From Schistocephalus solidus (Eukaryota; Platyhelminthes; Cestoda; Diphyllobothriidea; Diphyllobothriidae), in the NCBI GenBank assembly GCA_017591395.1, contig WEDG01000995.1, positions 1 through 64,000 on the forward strand: a stretch of DNA of 64,000 nt, given 5' to 3'. Under the pieces are notes generated by a model. It worked only from the letters and a program-made list of their open reading frames with translations, ran no database searches and had not been told where the DNA came from. This document shows positions 45,926-57,744 of this stretch, piece after piece. The translations under genes and the position numbers were made by a program. Every line of letters begins with the position of its first letter. Within the stretch, counting starts at the first letter, position 1.

Positions 45926-47239
45926 TTTAACCCTTGCACTTTCTGCCCTGGCTTCAGAGTCCTTCGAGTGGTTCACTATTAATTCAAATGGATTTGGAAT
46001 CTGCTTAATTATTTCGAGTTTCCTTACCTAACCTGGTGTGGTTTTCTTCGTATAAGTTGCTCCTCTTTCGCATGTACGGATGTTCTGAATTAAGGTTAGA
46101 AGAGAGATAGAAATCTGGTACTGTGTAACGAGGCTGAAAGTCCGCAGCCTGGGTGCTGAACGTCGGCAGTCGTCTAGCTTATCCGGTCAAACTGTGGACA
46201 AGGCGTCGTCAGCGTAAAAAAGGAGAAAATATTGTTGTATTCGTCACTTAAATAGCCGGTAGTTAAATGCTTCTAGCTTTAAATTTTAACCCCAGTTTTT
46301 ACTGTTGCGCACTGGCTAGGAGAGCACGAACTAACTTTGTCTAGATTCTCGAACACTTACCAAAGGAAAGTTTCCACCAGAAACCGCTTTTTGCATCCAC
46401 CAATTCGCATAAAGCCTCTTTCGAAGGTACCTTCTTGCTTTAACACTTGAAGATACCATGACTGTTCCTGGAACTGGTGTTTATCAGTCTTTCTGTCTTC
46501 CACGGTCAGCTTCAAATTTACTGAGGAATTAACCATTCGCGGAGAGACGAAGCAATGTAACTTAGTCAACTTTCAAGATCACGCCGCTCACTTATATGCG
46601 AACATTTAATTTAATATGGTAACCCTACACGCCACTAGCATTTCTGAATTTAACTTATCATCGGTTGGATGTAAAAATATATTGAACTATCTTATGATCG
46701 GTCGATACTCAGCCTCTGCCGAGTAAACGGTAATCACTACAGCCTTACTAGACTTCATGTTTTGGCTTTTCAAGATAATCTTAGTCGCATTTTTGGACAC
46801 TCCAATAAGATTCTCCGGAGTTTGCAGTTTCAAGCATCAGAACCGGTTATCTGTCATCAGAACCTGACGATTCCATCGCGCAGACGAGTGGGCGAGTCAG
46901 TGACTGCACTCGTCGAAGTGTTTGTCGCTTGGATTGCCATCATCGATGGTAGGTGCGATTTGACCACCGACTTTGCTATGAGTTCCCCAACCTGCGCTGG
47001 CAACACGTCATCTTGTCTTCCGTTTTGAGCGGTGAGACTATCCAGGGGTCGCACGCCACGTCTAGCACTCCCGTTTGCTTGGTCATCTGCCCCGCAGTGA
47101 CACGAAACCCGTTTAACGACATCTGTTATCACTCCAAATCGTCCGCCCAGTGTGACGACGGAGCCAGGATACTCAGTGAGCCAATCATCTTGTAAATCGG
47201 ACTGACTGGAGGAGAAGATGCTCTGCCTCATTCTTTGCT
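45926..47239. other. Intergenic region upstream of the tail-anchored gene
   Basis: No repeat recognised between 45930 and 46750. The 3' part holds the uncertain minus-strand frame at 46857-47231. Confidence 0.4.
46857..47231 (-). other. Uncertain 124-codon open frame upstream of the tail-anchored gene
   Basis: The minus-strand frame reads MRQSIFSSSQSDLQDDWLTE, LGGRFGVITDVVKRVSC, and LPAQVGELIAKSVVKSH. Composition is protein-like. It lies head-to-head with the 47890 gene, with the GC-rich region between them, so it could be a divergent gene, a retroelement remnant, or chance. Confidence 0.28.
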
Positions 47240-47560
47240 GGGCGTGCGGAGGCGAAGTTTACGCAGGTGACTGAAGCATCACAGTAAATTTAATCGAGCT
47301 CACGACTGCGCGACAGGGACTGCAGTTACCCTCCCCTACCTCTGGCTGTAGTGGGTGGTGAATGAGGGCATTATCGCAGTTCCCGCCGCGCTCGCCGGGC
47401 GACTGCCAGCGCACTCGGTAGCTGTTTAACGCAAGAAGGCGCGCGGCCTCAGGCAAAGGATATAAGTGGCACGACAGTTCTAACGGCTGCGGGGCGGACA
47501 CGCACATGCAAGCCTCTTGTGCCGCGAACAGACAGGCGCACGTACGCTTGCGCGAAGGCT
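47240..47560 (+). promoter_or_regulatory. Possible promoter region of the tail-anchored protein gene
   Basis: The stretch upstream of the 547-codon frame is GC- and CpG-rich compared with its AT-rich surroundings and contains a TATA-like element (atataag, 47460-47466). If used, transcription would start near 47490, giving a 400- to 700-base 5' UTR depending on the start codon. This is composition and motif evidence only. Confidence 0.3.
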
Positions 47561-47889
47561 GATTGGTGGATTTTCATTTCACCACGGGGATATGTCTCCT
47601 ACTGCGTGTTCGTGCACGCTCCCGCCCACTGCGCCACTAGCTGATGCTCCACACCCACGCGCAAACATTCAATACGACACCAGAGTCAGTCTAGACGACC
47701 GGACGCGCGAACAAAATAGCAGGACGAACAGGATGCCAGCTAATAGCTCTGAAAACCTGAAACCTGGTGACAAATAAAACTCAAACGATGACTGTGATCG
47801 GAGGTAGGAAGAGGCACTCTTGAGACAAACGAACACCAGAGGGGCAATACCAGGCCACTCCAAAGCGAAGTATCTGTTCCTGCCTCTTA

Positions 47890-49533
47890 ATGGAGGTTGA
47901 ACGAGGGGAGGGCGGTGCGGAGTGTAGCGACAGAAGCCGACTTAGGGTTGCCGTCCCCAGTTCTAGTGGCCATCGGAGACGCTCCAGTGACAAAACAGTC
48001 CCGGTTCCGGCCGATCTCGTGAACGGATGGCTACTCTCCTTCTCGCACTATGTGGCCCTCTACGCAATGTTAGTGACTCGTCTGGGGACTCGGTGCGACT
48101 GCAGAAAACTCCGAGCCAAGTCCGAGGTTGTTCGTCGACGTAGTGTGAACATTGCTCAAAAGTGTCAAAGCAGTCTTTTGCCAATCATGGCGGCTGAGCA
48201 AATGTCGGACACAAATCAACGTTTGTCGAGCACCCCCATGCTCACGTTTACAGACATCAAAAACAAACGGCATTTGGGCAAAAGAACGAATGCTGGCGAC
48301 TATGTTCAGCTATTTTATCTTCATTGTGCTGGCTTGGAATTCTTCATCGAGCAACTTATACGTACTGCACAACTTTTCCGAGAATTCACTCTCAACACGG
48401 GCAGTTCTCTGACTAGTTCCCTTATTGCTCCCCCAGCTAATTTCATATATTCCGGTCTTATGGAGGTGGAACGGCCAAGAAAGAAACGTTCTCAACTGCT
48501 TTCAAAACGGTATAAAGCTAGCAGCTCACAGGTGTTAAATGAACAATTGTCCCATCTTGATTCCAGAGGAAGTCCCCTAGAACTATCCTTGTGTTCTCAC
48601 GCAACTCCGGGCCCTTCAACTGATCCTCCCTCCCGCCTCACATCATCCTCTGAAAAGAAGCGAGCACCTGCTTCGTTTTTCAAGCGACTATCCTCCCATC
48701 ACAGTCTCAACGCTGCACCCAGCAAACCACCCTTGATAGCTTTTTTCGGTGACCCAGAAGGCACTACGACTACGCTTTCTTCCTCTTCCAAGAGCCCAAA
48801 AGTGATCATAGAAGAATCCCAAAGTCAGCCGACTGTTTCCTTACAAACGGCGAGTAGGAGGATAACTGACACGGACGCAGAATGTTTCGAAAAACTGGCC
48901 AAGGATACACAAACAATCCGTGAACTTATTATGGAGATTTACGCCTCCGTGCCGATGAATCCCTGGGCCATTCTACCTAGCCAGAGGAAGCGACGCAAAA
49001 GAGTTGGTCAGCAGCTAGTGGGCGGTCCTGCTGGTGGTGAATCTAGTCCTGCTTCCACTCCTGAGGGCATGGCGGATACGGAGGTGCGTGCTGAGAGCAG
49101 GCAGAGTGACTCCGAGGGCCCTGTCGACGAGGACTACGATGAGGATGAGGAGGACGGTGAGGATAGCTGGCTCCAGCAGGACAGGAACTTCTTTATGCGT
49201 CGAAGCATCCAGAAGATCTGGGACTCGTACGCCATGTGTGACCTGCGTGCGCAATCCGAAAGGCTTGACATCAATGGGCGGAGTCGTTCCCACAGTAACC
49301 GAACTATGCAAAGACTGGGGAGTGGCGCAAGCGAACGTGTTCACGGCCCTTCCGGCAGCACCTCAGGCCTGAGGACGAAAGTGGACTTTGAGGCTAAGGA
49401 TCAGGAAGATCATGAGACACTGTCAAGTAAACGACTTCGTCGGAAACAGTATATCTGCCTGAGCCTAATCATCTTCTTTTCCATCGCCCTCTTTGGGTCG
49501 GCTCTAGGAGCTTGCATCTACCTTTTCTCCTAA
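47890..49533 (+). CDS. Uncharacterised Ser/Arg-rich protein with C-terminal membrane anchor (single exon)
   Basis: This is the longest open frame in the window, 547 codons without interruption, opened by a stop at 47821. I do not recognise the family. The protein is low-complexity: basic clusters (PRKKRSQLLSKRY, KKRAPASFFKRL, SQRKRRKRVG), Ser-rich runs, an acidic run of about 14 residues around 420-433 (DEDYDEDEEDGED), then KRLRRKQ followed by a single hydrophobic segment at about residues 522-546 that ends the chain. This is the layout of a tail-anchored membrane protein: cytosolic bulk, basic flank, C-terminal helix, no signal peptide. Two starts are possible. ATG at 47890 has a weak context. 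ATG at 48187 (residue 100, MAAEQMSDTNQ) has a strong Kozak context (A at -3, G at +4) and would give 448 residues; I favour the second. A single coding exon next to a 28-kb intron-rich gene is unusual. It may be a real intronless gene or the last exon of a longer one. AATAAA lies 265 nt after the stop. Confidence 0.72.
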   Translation: MEVERGEGGAECSDRSRLRVAVPSSSGHRRRSSDKTVPVPADLVNGWLLSFSHYVALYAMLVTRLGTRCDCRKLRAKSEVVRRRSVNIAQKCQSSLLPIMAAEQMSDTNQRLSSTPMLTFTDIKNKRHLGKRTNAGDYVQLFYLHCAGLEFFIEQLIRTAQLFREFTLNTGSSLTSSLIAPPANFIYSGLMEVERPRKKRSQLLSKRYKASSSQVLNEQLSHLDSRGSPLELSLCSHATPGPSTDPPSRLTSSSEKKRAPASFFKRLSSHHSLNAAPSKPPLIAFFGDPEGTTTTLSSSSKSPKVIIEESQSQPTVSLQTASRRITDTDAECFEKLAKDTQTIRELIMEIYASVPMNPWAILPSQRKRRKRVGQQLVGGPAGGESSPASTPEGMADTEVRAESRQSDSEGPVDEDYDEDEEDGEDSWLQQDRNFFMRRSIQKIWDSYAMCDLRAQSERLDINGRSRSHSNRTMQRLGSGASERVHGPSGSTSGLRTKVDFEAKDQEDHETLSSKRLRRKQYICLSLIIFFSIALFGSALGACIYLFS

Positions 49534-49797
49534 AATAAGTGAGACGGCTTGGATCTTGGTGCAAAGTACTCCTTAGAAGCTGGGGCTACAAACAAGCAAG
49601 GAACATATGCCTGTATGTTTATCGATTTCGGTTTACTTCACGGGCCTCCCTTCCCAGTCCAGTTAAAAGTCATACACTTGAACTGGACATTCGCAGCTAC
49701 CGGCTGTTGAATGCTCAAGTTTACTATGCGGACAAGAGTTTATTTTTTAATTCCCATATGCACATATGATGTACATATTTTATAAAACAAATTTATT

Positions 49798-49803
49798 AAT
49801 AAA
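49798..49803 (+). terminator. Polyadenylation signal AATAAA
   Basis: A canonical AATAAA hexamer lies 265 nt after the stop of the 47890-49533 frame. An AT-rich tract surrounds it, and a T/G-containing tract follows within 40 bases (gacttgctcagtttcac). It is the first canonical hexamer after the stop. Confidence 0.5.
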
Positions 49804-49809
49804 TTATAG

Positions 49810-51960
49810 ACTTGCTCAGTTTCACAAGTCTTACCTCGCACCCCACTATGAGAGGTGGAGCATTTTGCTAAAGGGGTGCCACACAAATTTTGCAGTCCAG
49901 CGTAAACCTTGTTTTCCTGGCTCATATTGAGAGTATGTTTCCGTAGCAGTACCTGGTCTATGAACACTGAACTTTTCAGACGAAACTCTTTATTAAATAA
50001 CTCATTCGCTGTTATTTTGACAAAGGCTATCATTTGTTTCACTTTTTATCACAGTCTGGCAGGTTTTAACTTTATTATTCAGCACTGAGATAAAAATTCT
50101 TACTTTTCTGGTATATGAACTGCGGGACCCGACCTAACTCGTCTTTAGCTAATACCTGTGGTGTCACTATGGCAACTGATTATGTAGCGTATACTACTAA
50201 CTGCCTGTTGGCAGGTTGTGAATATTACTTGGTTATCCCATAGTAGCTGATAGATATCAGCTCAAATATTCGTCTAAATTTTCGGATTGAAACCGAACAG
50301 ATTTGTTCTGACGGATTTACTCCAAGATCACGCATTACTTCCCTCTAAAATTAAGTAAAGCGGGAAGCTGCTTATATATGAAGCACAGTATCCCTGTCCA
50401 CAGCATCTATTAGATTGTTAATGGCTCCCCAGGAATGCGTTGAAATTTCATTTCACAGTCCCCTCCCCCTTTTAACATAGCGTGACATGTCTCCTAACCC
50501 CACCAAAATTTCTGCGATTGGTTAATTTAGGCTTGTGTCCACGTTGATGCCCCATGCATAAGGTTACGCTGTAGCTGCGCTGGACCAACAGAAGGTAGGT
50601 CAGAGCACGGGAGGGGTTATTGGGAATACGTTTCCGTAATAAACGCGGTGGTGTAGCAGCATGTCTAAGTGCAGGCTCACGTCACGCCCGATTCTGCCTC
50701 CGGCCCTCTTGACTCTGTCACGACACCGGTCTCAAGTGGGTGAGGGAGGAGACAAACAGGGCGGTAGATGCTGTGCAAGGATACTATCACTAGGAAATAA
50801 CTCATGCTCAATTCACTGAAGTCCTTGCACCCACCCTGCTGCGGAGCCCTACGGTGGACGTGCTCGATAAAGACGGCCAAACTGTTTTGTTCACGTTGAA
50901 ATTCCCGAGTTCTGCCACTGGTGCCTCTGTGTTTTAAGCGTGGACTGAATTAGATATTACGAATGTCGTTAAAAGAGAAAAGGAAGGGGACTTTGAAGTA
51001 CGGGTCTCTCGAATTGAGATGAAGTGTTGCATTCCAGGTGAGTTTGTAAAGGAGGGAAGAAGAAGATGAAGGCTGTTCGGTCACTGAAACTAATTTGGTC
51101 ATTTGAGCGTTCACTCAAGCCTGTTTTGCAAGGAGCTAAATCAGTTGCAGCGTAGCACCTTGGTCTCTTTGACCGTGTCGATACCTTCTGTTCAAAATGT
51201 CACGCAAATCGCAGAGTTTGTGCTTCTTGTCCCCCTTCCCCCCCTCTTGTCTCCCCCCCCCTCTGGACCGAAGTTCGGAAGCAGACTTGATTGTGACGGT
51301 GACATCTTCTTTTGCGTGTTCAGCTCTGCGTGCAAAGATCGCAATCGAGAGCTCGTCTACCTTGCCTCAGTTCCCCCAAATTGTATGCAATAAATGGCAC
51401 TTTCCGAATAGATTCTTTCGTTTAGGTTCGCTAGCATTTTTATTACACACAATAGCATTGATTATAACATAGAGAAAAGTCTATTGAGGTAGCGCACATT
51501 TTGTCTGTTCATATTTTTGGTGGGATTCCCGTGGATTATCTTAACACATTATTTAGTCGTCTCAAAGAAATAGAGACTGAACCCACTTGTAACCATTAAC
51601 CTCTTTCCTGTTACTTAGCTCATACCGTATTTGCATAAATTCTCAGGTCCGGGAGGAAAATTTCAAAATAACAATGGGCGCATTAGCACAGATTTATTAA
51701 ACTGCTGACGTTTCGAAGAGTTTAGCCGGCTCACCATTGCTAAAGCTTTAGGTGCACAAATGACTTGACGAGCTATTCGGTCAATCTTTGCCCCTATTGC
51801 CGTCTCCACCTTTCGACGTATGTACAGTATGTACAATGTGTAACCACAATTTGAGGGAGTAATTCGGCTTACATTTGTTTCTTTGGTTTTTCAGTGAATT
51901 TCAGGCTCAGCAAGCCGCTTACTAAAGAACACTGCATGTCCAATCTGATATATGGAAGAA
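49810..51960. other. Intergenic region downstream of the tail-anchored gene
   Basis: Besides the family A fragment (50690-50885), a pyrimidine-rich stretch ending in an acceptor-like tgcgtgttcag (51321-51321 region) and an AATAAA at about 51388 could mark a terminal exon, but no protein is recognised. Confidence 0.35.
50690..50885 (-). repeat. Family A dispersed repeat, first part, reversed
   Basis: It has attctgcctccggccctctt, gggtgagggaggag, ggcggtagatgctgtgcaag, gatactatcacta and gcggagccctacggtgg. The order equals that of the reversed copy at 31290. Confidence 0.6.
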
Positions 51961-53340
51961 AAACAGGCAGGATTTGGGTGAAATCGGAGTTTTTCCGGAT
52001 ACTCTAGAAATTTTCTATGCTATTTAATATCACAGAGCAAAGTCCATCGTTTTTCTGTAATGCACTATAAATTGACATCAATATAAGTAAGTAGGGTCTC
52101 AAATAAATCTCTTCTGGAAGTGGAAAATGTGATCTGAGCACAGTCGAAAGCAGAGGCAGGCAAGTGTAAGAAATCGCATTGTTTTTAAGAAAACAAATTA
52201 ATTCCACTTTACAAACGCTTTCTAAACGGGTAGCTAAATAGAAAACGTTTTTATTTGATCTAAGGCATATCAAACTGTTAACATTTTTGTGGAGGTTCAT
52301 TTTCCTCGGCAATGAGTTTTCATGTTTGGGTGAATATAAATAAATGACGCAAATGGCCATCTCCATTAGACGGAATATCCAAAAGCTCACTACCTCGGTA
52401 AATGCTTTTAAGTACTATCTTATTTTGAAGATGTTGATAAGCACTTATAATATTAGCTAACTTTATCGCCAATCGATTAAAATAAGGAAATATTCCCTGG
52501 CATCTCAAGGACGATTTGAAACTACTTGTAATCCAATACCAGAGATATAAATAAAGAAATTTGACAAAAGAATAGTTTTTCTTAATATACAAAAAATGGT
52601 ATGCTTTCGCTATCACTTGACAAAACTATTTAACTTAATGCGTCGCAGCTACAGAGATTTATCACGTTTTCAGAACTTACCACTTTTTAAATTAGCGAGG
52701 ATTTCTCAACAAATTAATAATACTTTTCTTATTTACTTCAAATATTAAATTCACTTAAGGTTATTCATTAATATTTCAAAGCTTTGGTACATGCGTTGAT
52801 GCCAGTTTGGGAGTGATCATCAATCTATTCGTGAATTTCGGCATTTTTGCATCTGTCGGGTCACAGACAGTATGTTTACCGGGCTTTACCGCTGTACGTC
52901 TTGATAGATTGGCGCTCATGGATCGACTAAGGGACTTACTCAGCCCCTTGTGCCTCGAGACTCACTGTCGAGCCGCACAGTGGCGAGTGCTACATATTTT
53001 TAAATTAACCAATCATACAAGGTTGGGATATGAAAAGTCACAACTGACCTTTTTGACGAACGGGTTTGCACAAAAACCCACTGCTCAGGATTTCCTTCGA
53101 AAGTGATGCTAGAATGATTTTGATCTGCTTCGGAATAAGGTTCATGCGGAAACTATCTTGGTAAGAAATTCTAAGAACTGGCCTCTCGACATCCATTAGA
53201 AATGGGAAACACATATGCTAGCGATTCGATAAGGACAAGCAAATTGGCAATGTTCTTGGCAGAGTTATATGGGCATTTTCAGACTCAGGGGGGTCTCAGC
53301 CATCACTGGAACTAAAACAATAGTTTTTTGGCATCTTCCT
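51961..53340 (+). repeat. Family P AT-rich repeat, left arm and palindrome arm
   Basis: Bases 51961-53000 are reverse-complementary to 57905-58940 over about 1 kb, roughly 90 % by eye. Examples: cctcggtaaatgcttttaag here against cttaaaagcatttaccgagg at 58493, and gatcgactaagggacttact against caagtcccttagtcgatcc at 57970. Bases 52990-53340 are reverse-complementary to 53795-54115. No transposase or other coding frame is visible inside. Confidence 0.8.
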
Positions 53341-53794
53341 CCGGCTCACAGGTCAACCAGGGTGAGTTTATATCTGGGTTTGTGTTCAATGGCTTGTTTT
53401 CAATCTGCCACCACCCCCTCTACATGTGTTCTTATAATAAGTAAGACTCCTGTGAACTACTAATCTACATAGAAAATGAAAGTACACCATTTGTCTCAAA
53501 AGGAACTGGCGAAATGCGAGAAGAGTTCTCACGGGCAAAAAGCTACGTTTCATTTAAAAACCTATCACTATAACAGTTATTCCTCTGCCTAACATACTCT
53601 TTTATTTGCAACCACCGAAGAAACGGAACCTGCCAACGATACATTGCTTTTTCGATTGTCTATTTATGCATGCTGCGCAACCTTTACCTGCAGGATCCGA
53701 TAAAGCAAGGGGATGTGCACTAGTGATTAGATACTGGCAGGCATGAAATATATCATTGAAAAAAGCACTGTATCGTTTGCAGGTTCCGTTTTTT

Positions 53795-54115
53795 CGGTGG
53801 TTACAAAGTGTTTTAGTTCCAGTGACGGCTGAAACCCGTGAGTCTGAAAACGCCCTTATAATTCTGCTAAGAACATTGCAAATTTGCTTGTCTTTGTCCA
53901 ATCGCTAGCATATGTGTTTCATATTTCTGATGGATATTGAGAGGCCAGTACTTACCATTTCATACCAAGATAGTTTCCGTATGAACCTTATTCCAAAGCA
54001 GATCAAAATCATTCTAGAAGGAAACCCTGAGTAGTTTGTTTTTGAGCAAGCCCGTTTATCAAACAGGATAGTTGGGGCTTTTCATGTCACATCCTTGTGA
54101 TTGGTTCCTTTAAAA
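53795..54115 (-). repeat. Family P repeat, second arm of a local palindrome
   Basis: This is the reverse complement of 52990-53340. Matching pieces include gttttagttccagtgacggc (53810) against ccatcactggaactaaaac (53300), tcgctagcatatgtgtttc against aaacacatatgctagcga, and gatcaaaatcattctagaag against agaatgattttgatctgc. The 450 bases between the arms hold no repeat or frame that I recognise. Confidence 0.8.
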
Positions 54116-56429
54116 GCCAAGGGCACTGGTTTGACCAGTTAGCGGATGAGCGGCTGCCGACTGGAGTTCAACATCATAGGATGCGAAGTGCACACTTCTG
54201 ACGCGTACAGATGTGGCCTTGGCCACGATGGACTGAATGAAGAACAGACCAGGGGCACAACGCCACATTACCCCTCTCACCGTCTAGACTATAGGCGCCG
54301 TAGAAAGGTCCCGAGGGTTGAAGTCATGCCTGAAAAGTGGAAGCAAGTAACTCGTGGGAAAACGAAGATGTCGTTCATTTCGATTAGCCTGGGCTGGGGA
54401 ATGGATGATGGAATGGACAATTATGAGATTCGTGCAAAGCGAGTTACTCTCTAGAATTTTACGGGAAAGGAAAGCTTATGTACTGTGAGGTTGCAGTAAA
54501 CTGAACTGGACATCGACGTACATGCTTCGGAGGCACATCCAGAGAAATATCCAGTGCGACGGCCTGAAGGTAGTCAACGTTGACGACTTCCTACCTGTCA
54601 TTACATTGGCTGCTGAATGTTTTGCATAGCAGGAGACAGTCAGAAAAGTCTCGTCCTAGAGTGCACTTAGTCACATCTGAGGAAGACACGAGTGTGTGTC
54701 ATAAAGTCCTCCACTTCATATGAATGAAAGATAGATGGTGGTACTGAGGAACCGGACAGAGTCCGCATAAATTAACGATGGCAGTTTAAGAAGCTAGCTG
54801 GAGCACAGGATCGTGAGGAGAGCGTTTATTTAGGGTGGTAAGTGGTGGCGCCGCATATAAGTTCAACACCGGAGCAGTTCAGACCGACATTGCTGGTCAA
54901 CGGAATTTCAAGAATAACCATGAGAGTTTGATTAAATCTATAGCACCTGTGCCTCAATGGTACGTCGGGTGACCTTCGGTTTGCAGAGTGACCACCTGAC
55001 GATGCATGTCTAGTCAGTTGATAAATTATGGTATGGATTGAAGTTTGGGTTCAAACCGTGTGTCGGGATTGCATTAAAAGGTAATGAAAACGACGAAATA
55101 AGGAGAGGACGAAGGCTTTGACCACGCTTCTCGCCTCTACGTTCGGAAAGGCGATGGCTTCCGGCCACGAATGAACCGTTCGGCTACTCTTAGGTAGAGA
55201 CCGGATAACTGTGGGTGTGTATGACTGAACTAGGTGTCGGCAACTTAAAAGTGCTCGAAATGGCTTTATTCTGACTCAAGAGCTTTCTGCGCTTGCAAGC
55301 GGTCGCGTCTGCTTCTCCTTAACCAGGAGAATGCCGATCTAGTGATTATGCTGACACGTTAGTTGGATCTCATCAGAAGAATATCTGAACACTGTATGCA
55401 CGCATGTTTTGTTAAAGATTGCAGGCTTCTGTCAAAGCTTGCAAAATAAACGTGTGTTTAGGTAGATTCACTTAGTTATTAATGGCGGTTGGCTCAAGAT
55501 TCTAGGATTGCTAAATTTGGTAACGGAAGGTTTAGCTAGCAGACGTGACACCCTTTTCAAAAATGCACACCCCGGAGACAAAAGCGTGCAAGCCTACTGT
55601 GGATCAATTTTTAACCCAGTTCAGGTTATTTGAACAAATGTCAATTTTCGTACGTAAATCAGCGGTTTACGCAGTCTTAAGATTTCAGACATGCATTCGC
55701 CAGTACCATTGCTTACTCACGCAATTGGCCTAAATTTTAAAAACATCTATAATCCCTTCTAGACCGGCAAAATGAACGAATCAAAAGTCCGAATTACGAC
55801 TTTCAGTGGATCGGAAGTATACAAGAAACATTAAAGTTTATATTATGTTGTTCAGAAATAACAAAGCAGAACTTTCGAAAACATCCAAAATCGTTGTTAA
55901 TGAGCAACCTTAAGTTTAGGAAGAAAAACGTCTATAGATGTACACAACCGCGCAAATAAAACAGCAAAAGTAGAACAGCGTTTTAAAATAGTTATTTAAT
56001 GCAGTTTCCCCATAATAATTTCCCATACGTTAACGGAAAATGAAGTATCGTGGTCAACCAACGGCCTACAGTTCGAATCCAGATTTAAAAATGGTATCCT
56101 GTTGTAAAAAATCTGCTGTAATTTTTCCATTTTTTGCATTGCCTGAGCAACAGTAGACTAAGGCAACGAGCCCTTCGCTCGATTTCACCTATTGAGACGC
56201 TAAAGGAGTGGAAGGTTTTCACAAGGTCGCATGTTCAGAGACCGGCCAGTGAGTGATAAATGTCGAAAGAATTAGTAGATACAATCATAAACATACCAGT
56301 TTGACTGTGTCAAGAGATATATCCTTCCAAAAAAATAATGTGTGGCTTGTCGAGACAGTGGACGCCGTCTAATTTCCGACTTCATCAAATTGTGGTGTAT
56401 ACTTTGTGATTTTAAGCTTTCCATCAAGA
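54116..56429. other. Sequence between the family P arms, no coding capacity seen
   Basis: Frames here are under 105 codons. The longest (54146-54454) is charged and Gly/Met-rich without a recognisable domain. If the arms at 51961 and 57905 were termini of one transposon, a transposase would be expected here, and none is visible. Confidence 0.5.
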
Positions 56430-56665
56430 TAGGTTCTGCACTATGCTTATAGATATATTAAACATAAAGTTACTACATTAAAGCTTTTGCCAAAGTAATA
56501 AGGGTATTATTTTCAACGTAGATGGCTGTTTGGGTTATATTTGTAGACTCACGTAAACATGAAACCACATCGCCGAGAAAAATAAACGTCCAGAACGAAC
56601 AGTGGTGATTTATGTGCCCTGGGTCAATTGAGAAACCTTTTCAAATAAGTTGCCTTTTTGAAGGT
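56430..56665 (-). repeat. Family P repeat, diverged fragment
   Basis: The piece aacatgaaaccacatcgccg then agaaaaataaacgtccag aligns with aacatgataactcattgccg and aggaaatgaacgtccac at 58580. The preceding gatggctgtttgggttatat aligns with gatggccatttgcgtcat. It lies between the two large arms in the same orientation as the right one. Confidence 0.55.
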
Positions 56666-57744
56666 GTCCTAATAAAGTATTTTGCTGATGGATGCCCACG
56701 CCTTTTACCCTTTTCAAGTTAAAGCCACAGAATATATTGAACGTTTGGGCGTTTTTCACTTGTCTGTATAATTCCTATAATTGTTGCGCTGAAAACGAAA
56801 AAAACAAGCTATTACTTTATAATGAAAGTACTTTTTGTCTTCGCTTACTTTCAGGCTCCATTAAATGATTGTAAATGCACATGACGGTGACCATTTACAC
56901 ACTAAGTGATTGCCAAAAGCTAATGCTCTGCTCGTTTCGTTACCAAATTACCCATTGGTGGAGATTAGACGGCGCGAAAAGTATTCTACCATACGCTCAA
57001 ACTTCAATATAGAAACTTGCTGATGGACGTTTTCGCGCTTACTTCTGGAGCATTCGCAAATGGCAGGAAAATATCGGTAGGTTAAACCAAAAGCTTGCTT
57101 GTGGGCATTAGTGTGGCTTTTCAGACTTTGAAAGCATACAACTTTCTGAATCTGCCCTTTGAAAATTGATAAATTTTATGATTTTCTAAAATATAACTTG
57201 CTCGTTCGCATTCTGCTTCATCTGAGTTATTCAGAATAAAAACCTTTTGGTTGGTTATACGCCCGCGTTTAGGTTTATTTTCCCTCGTAAGAAAACACGA
57301 ACGGATGCTCAAACATAGTCTAGGTCAGGTAGTATCATATGAAATTGCTCGAAGCTTAGGTAGCACTGAATTTACAAAGCTGTTTAGAAAACATCTTCTG
57401 CATCGACAATGGCATTTTTCGGAACTGATTAGGCTAAAAAGTAACATGCACAACATTTGAGGTGCCTATAATCGATAATATTAATTTCTTATACCGTGTT
57501 TCGTGAGCCACGACGTAAACTGAAACTAAAATTAGGCATTTACCTAGATTCAGGACAGCTGCTCGTGACGAACTGCCCGGCGTCGAATAAGTTTGTAGTT
57601 AGGTCACGCCTGCTTGGTTTTTAAGTGCTTTGTGGCCGTCTTGTTCTGGTAACCAGACGGGGAAGAACGAGCACCAGATCGAACAAACTCGCATAGATTC
57701 AACCACGCACAATCGAGGTTACAAATTAACGCTCACAAGAAAAC

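Noticed and set aside
49015..49372. Frames of 109-112 codons on both strands inside the tail-anchored gene
   Set aside because: They overlap the 547-codon frame and lie in its Arg/Ser/acidic low-complexity part, which keeps other frames open.
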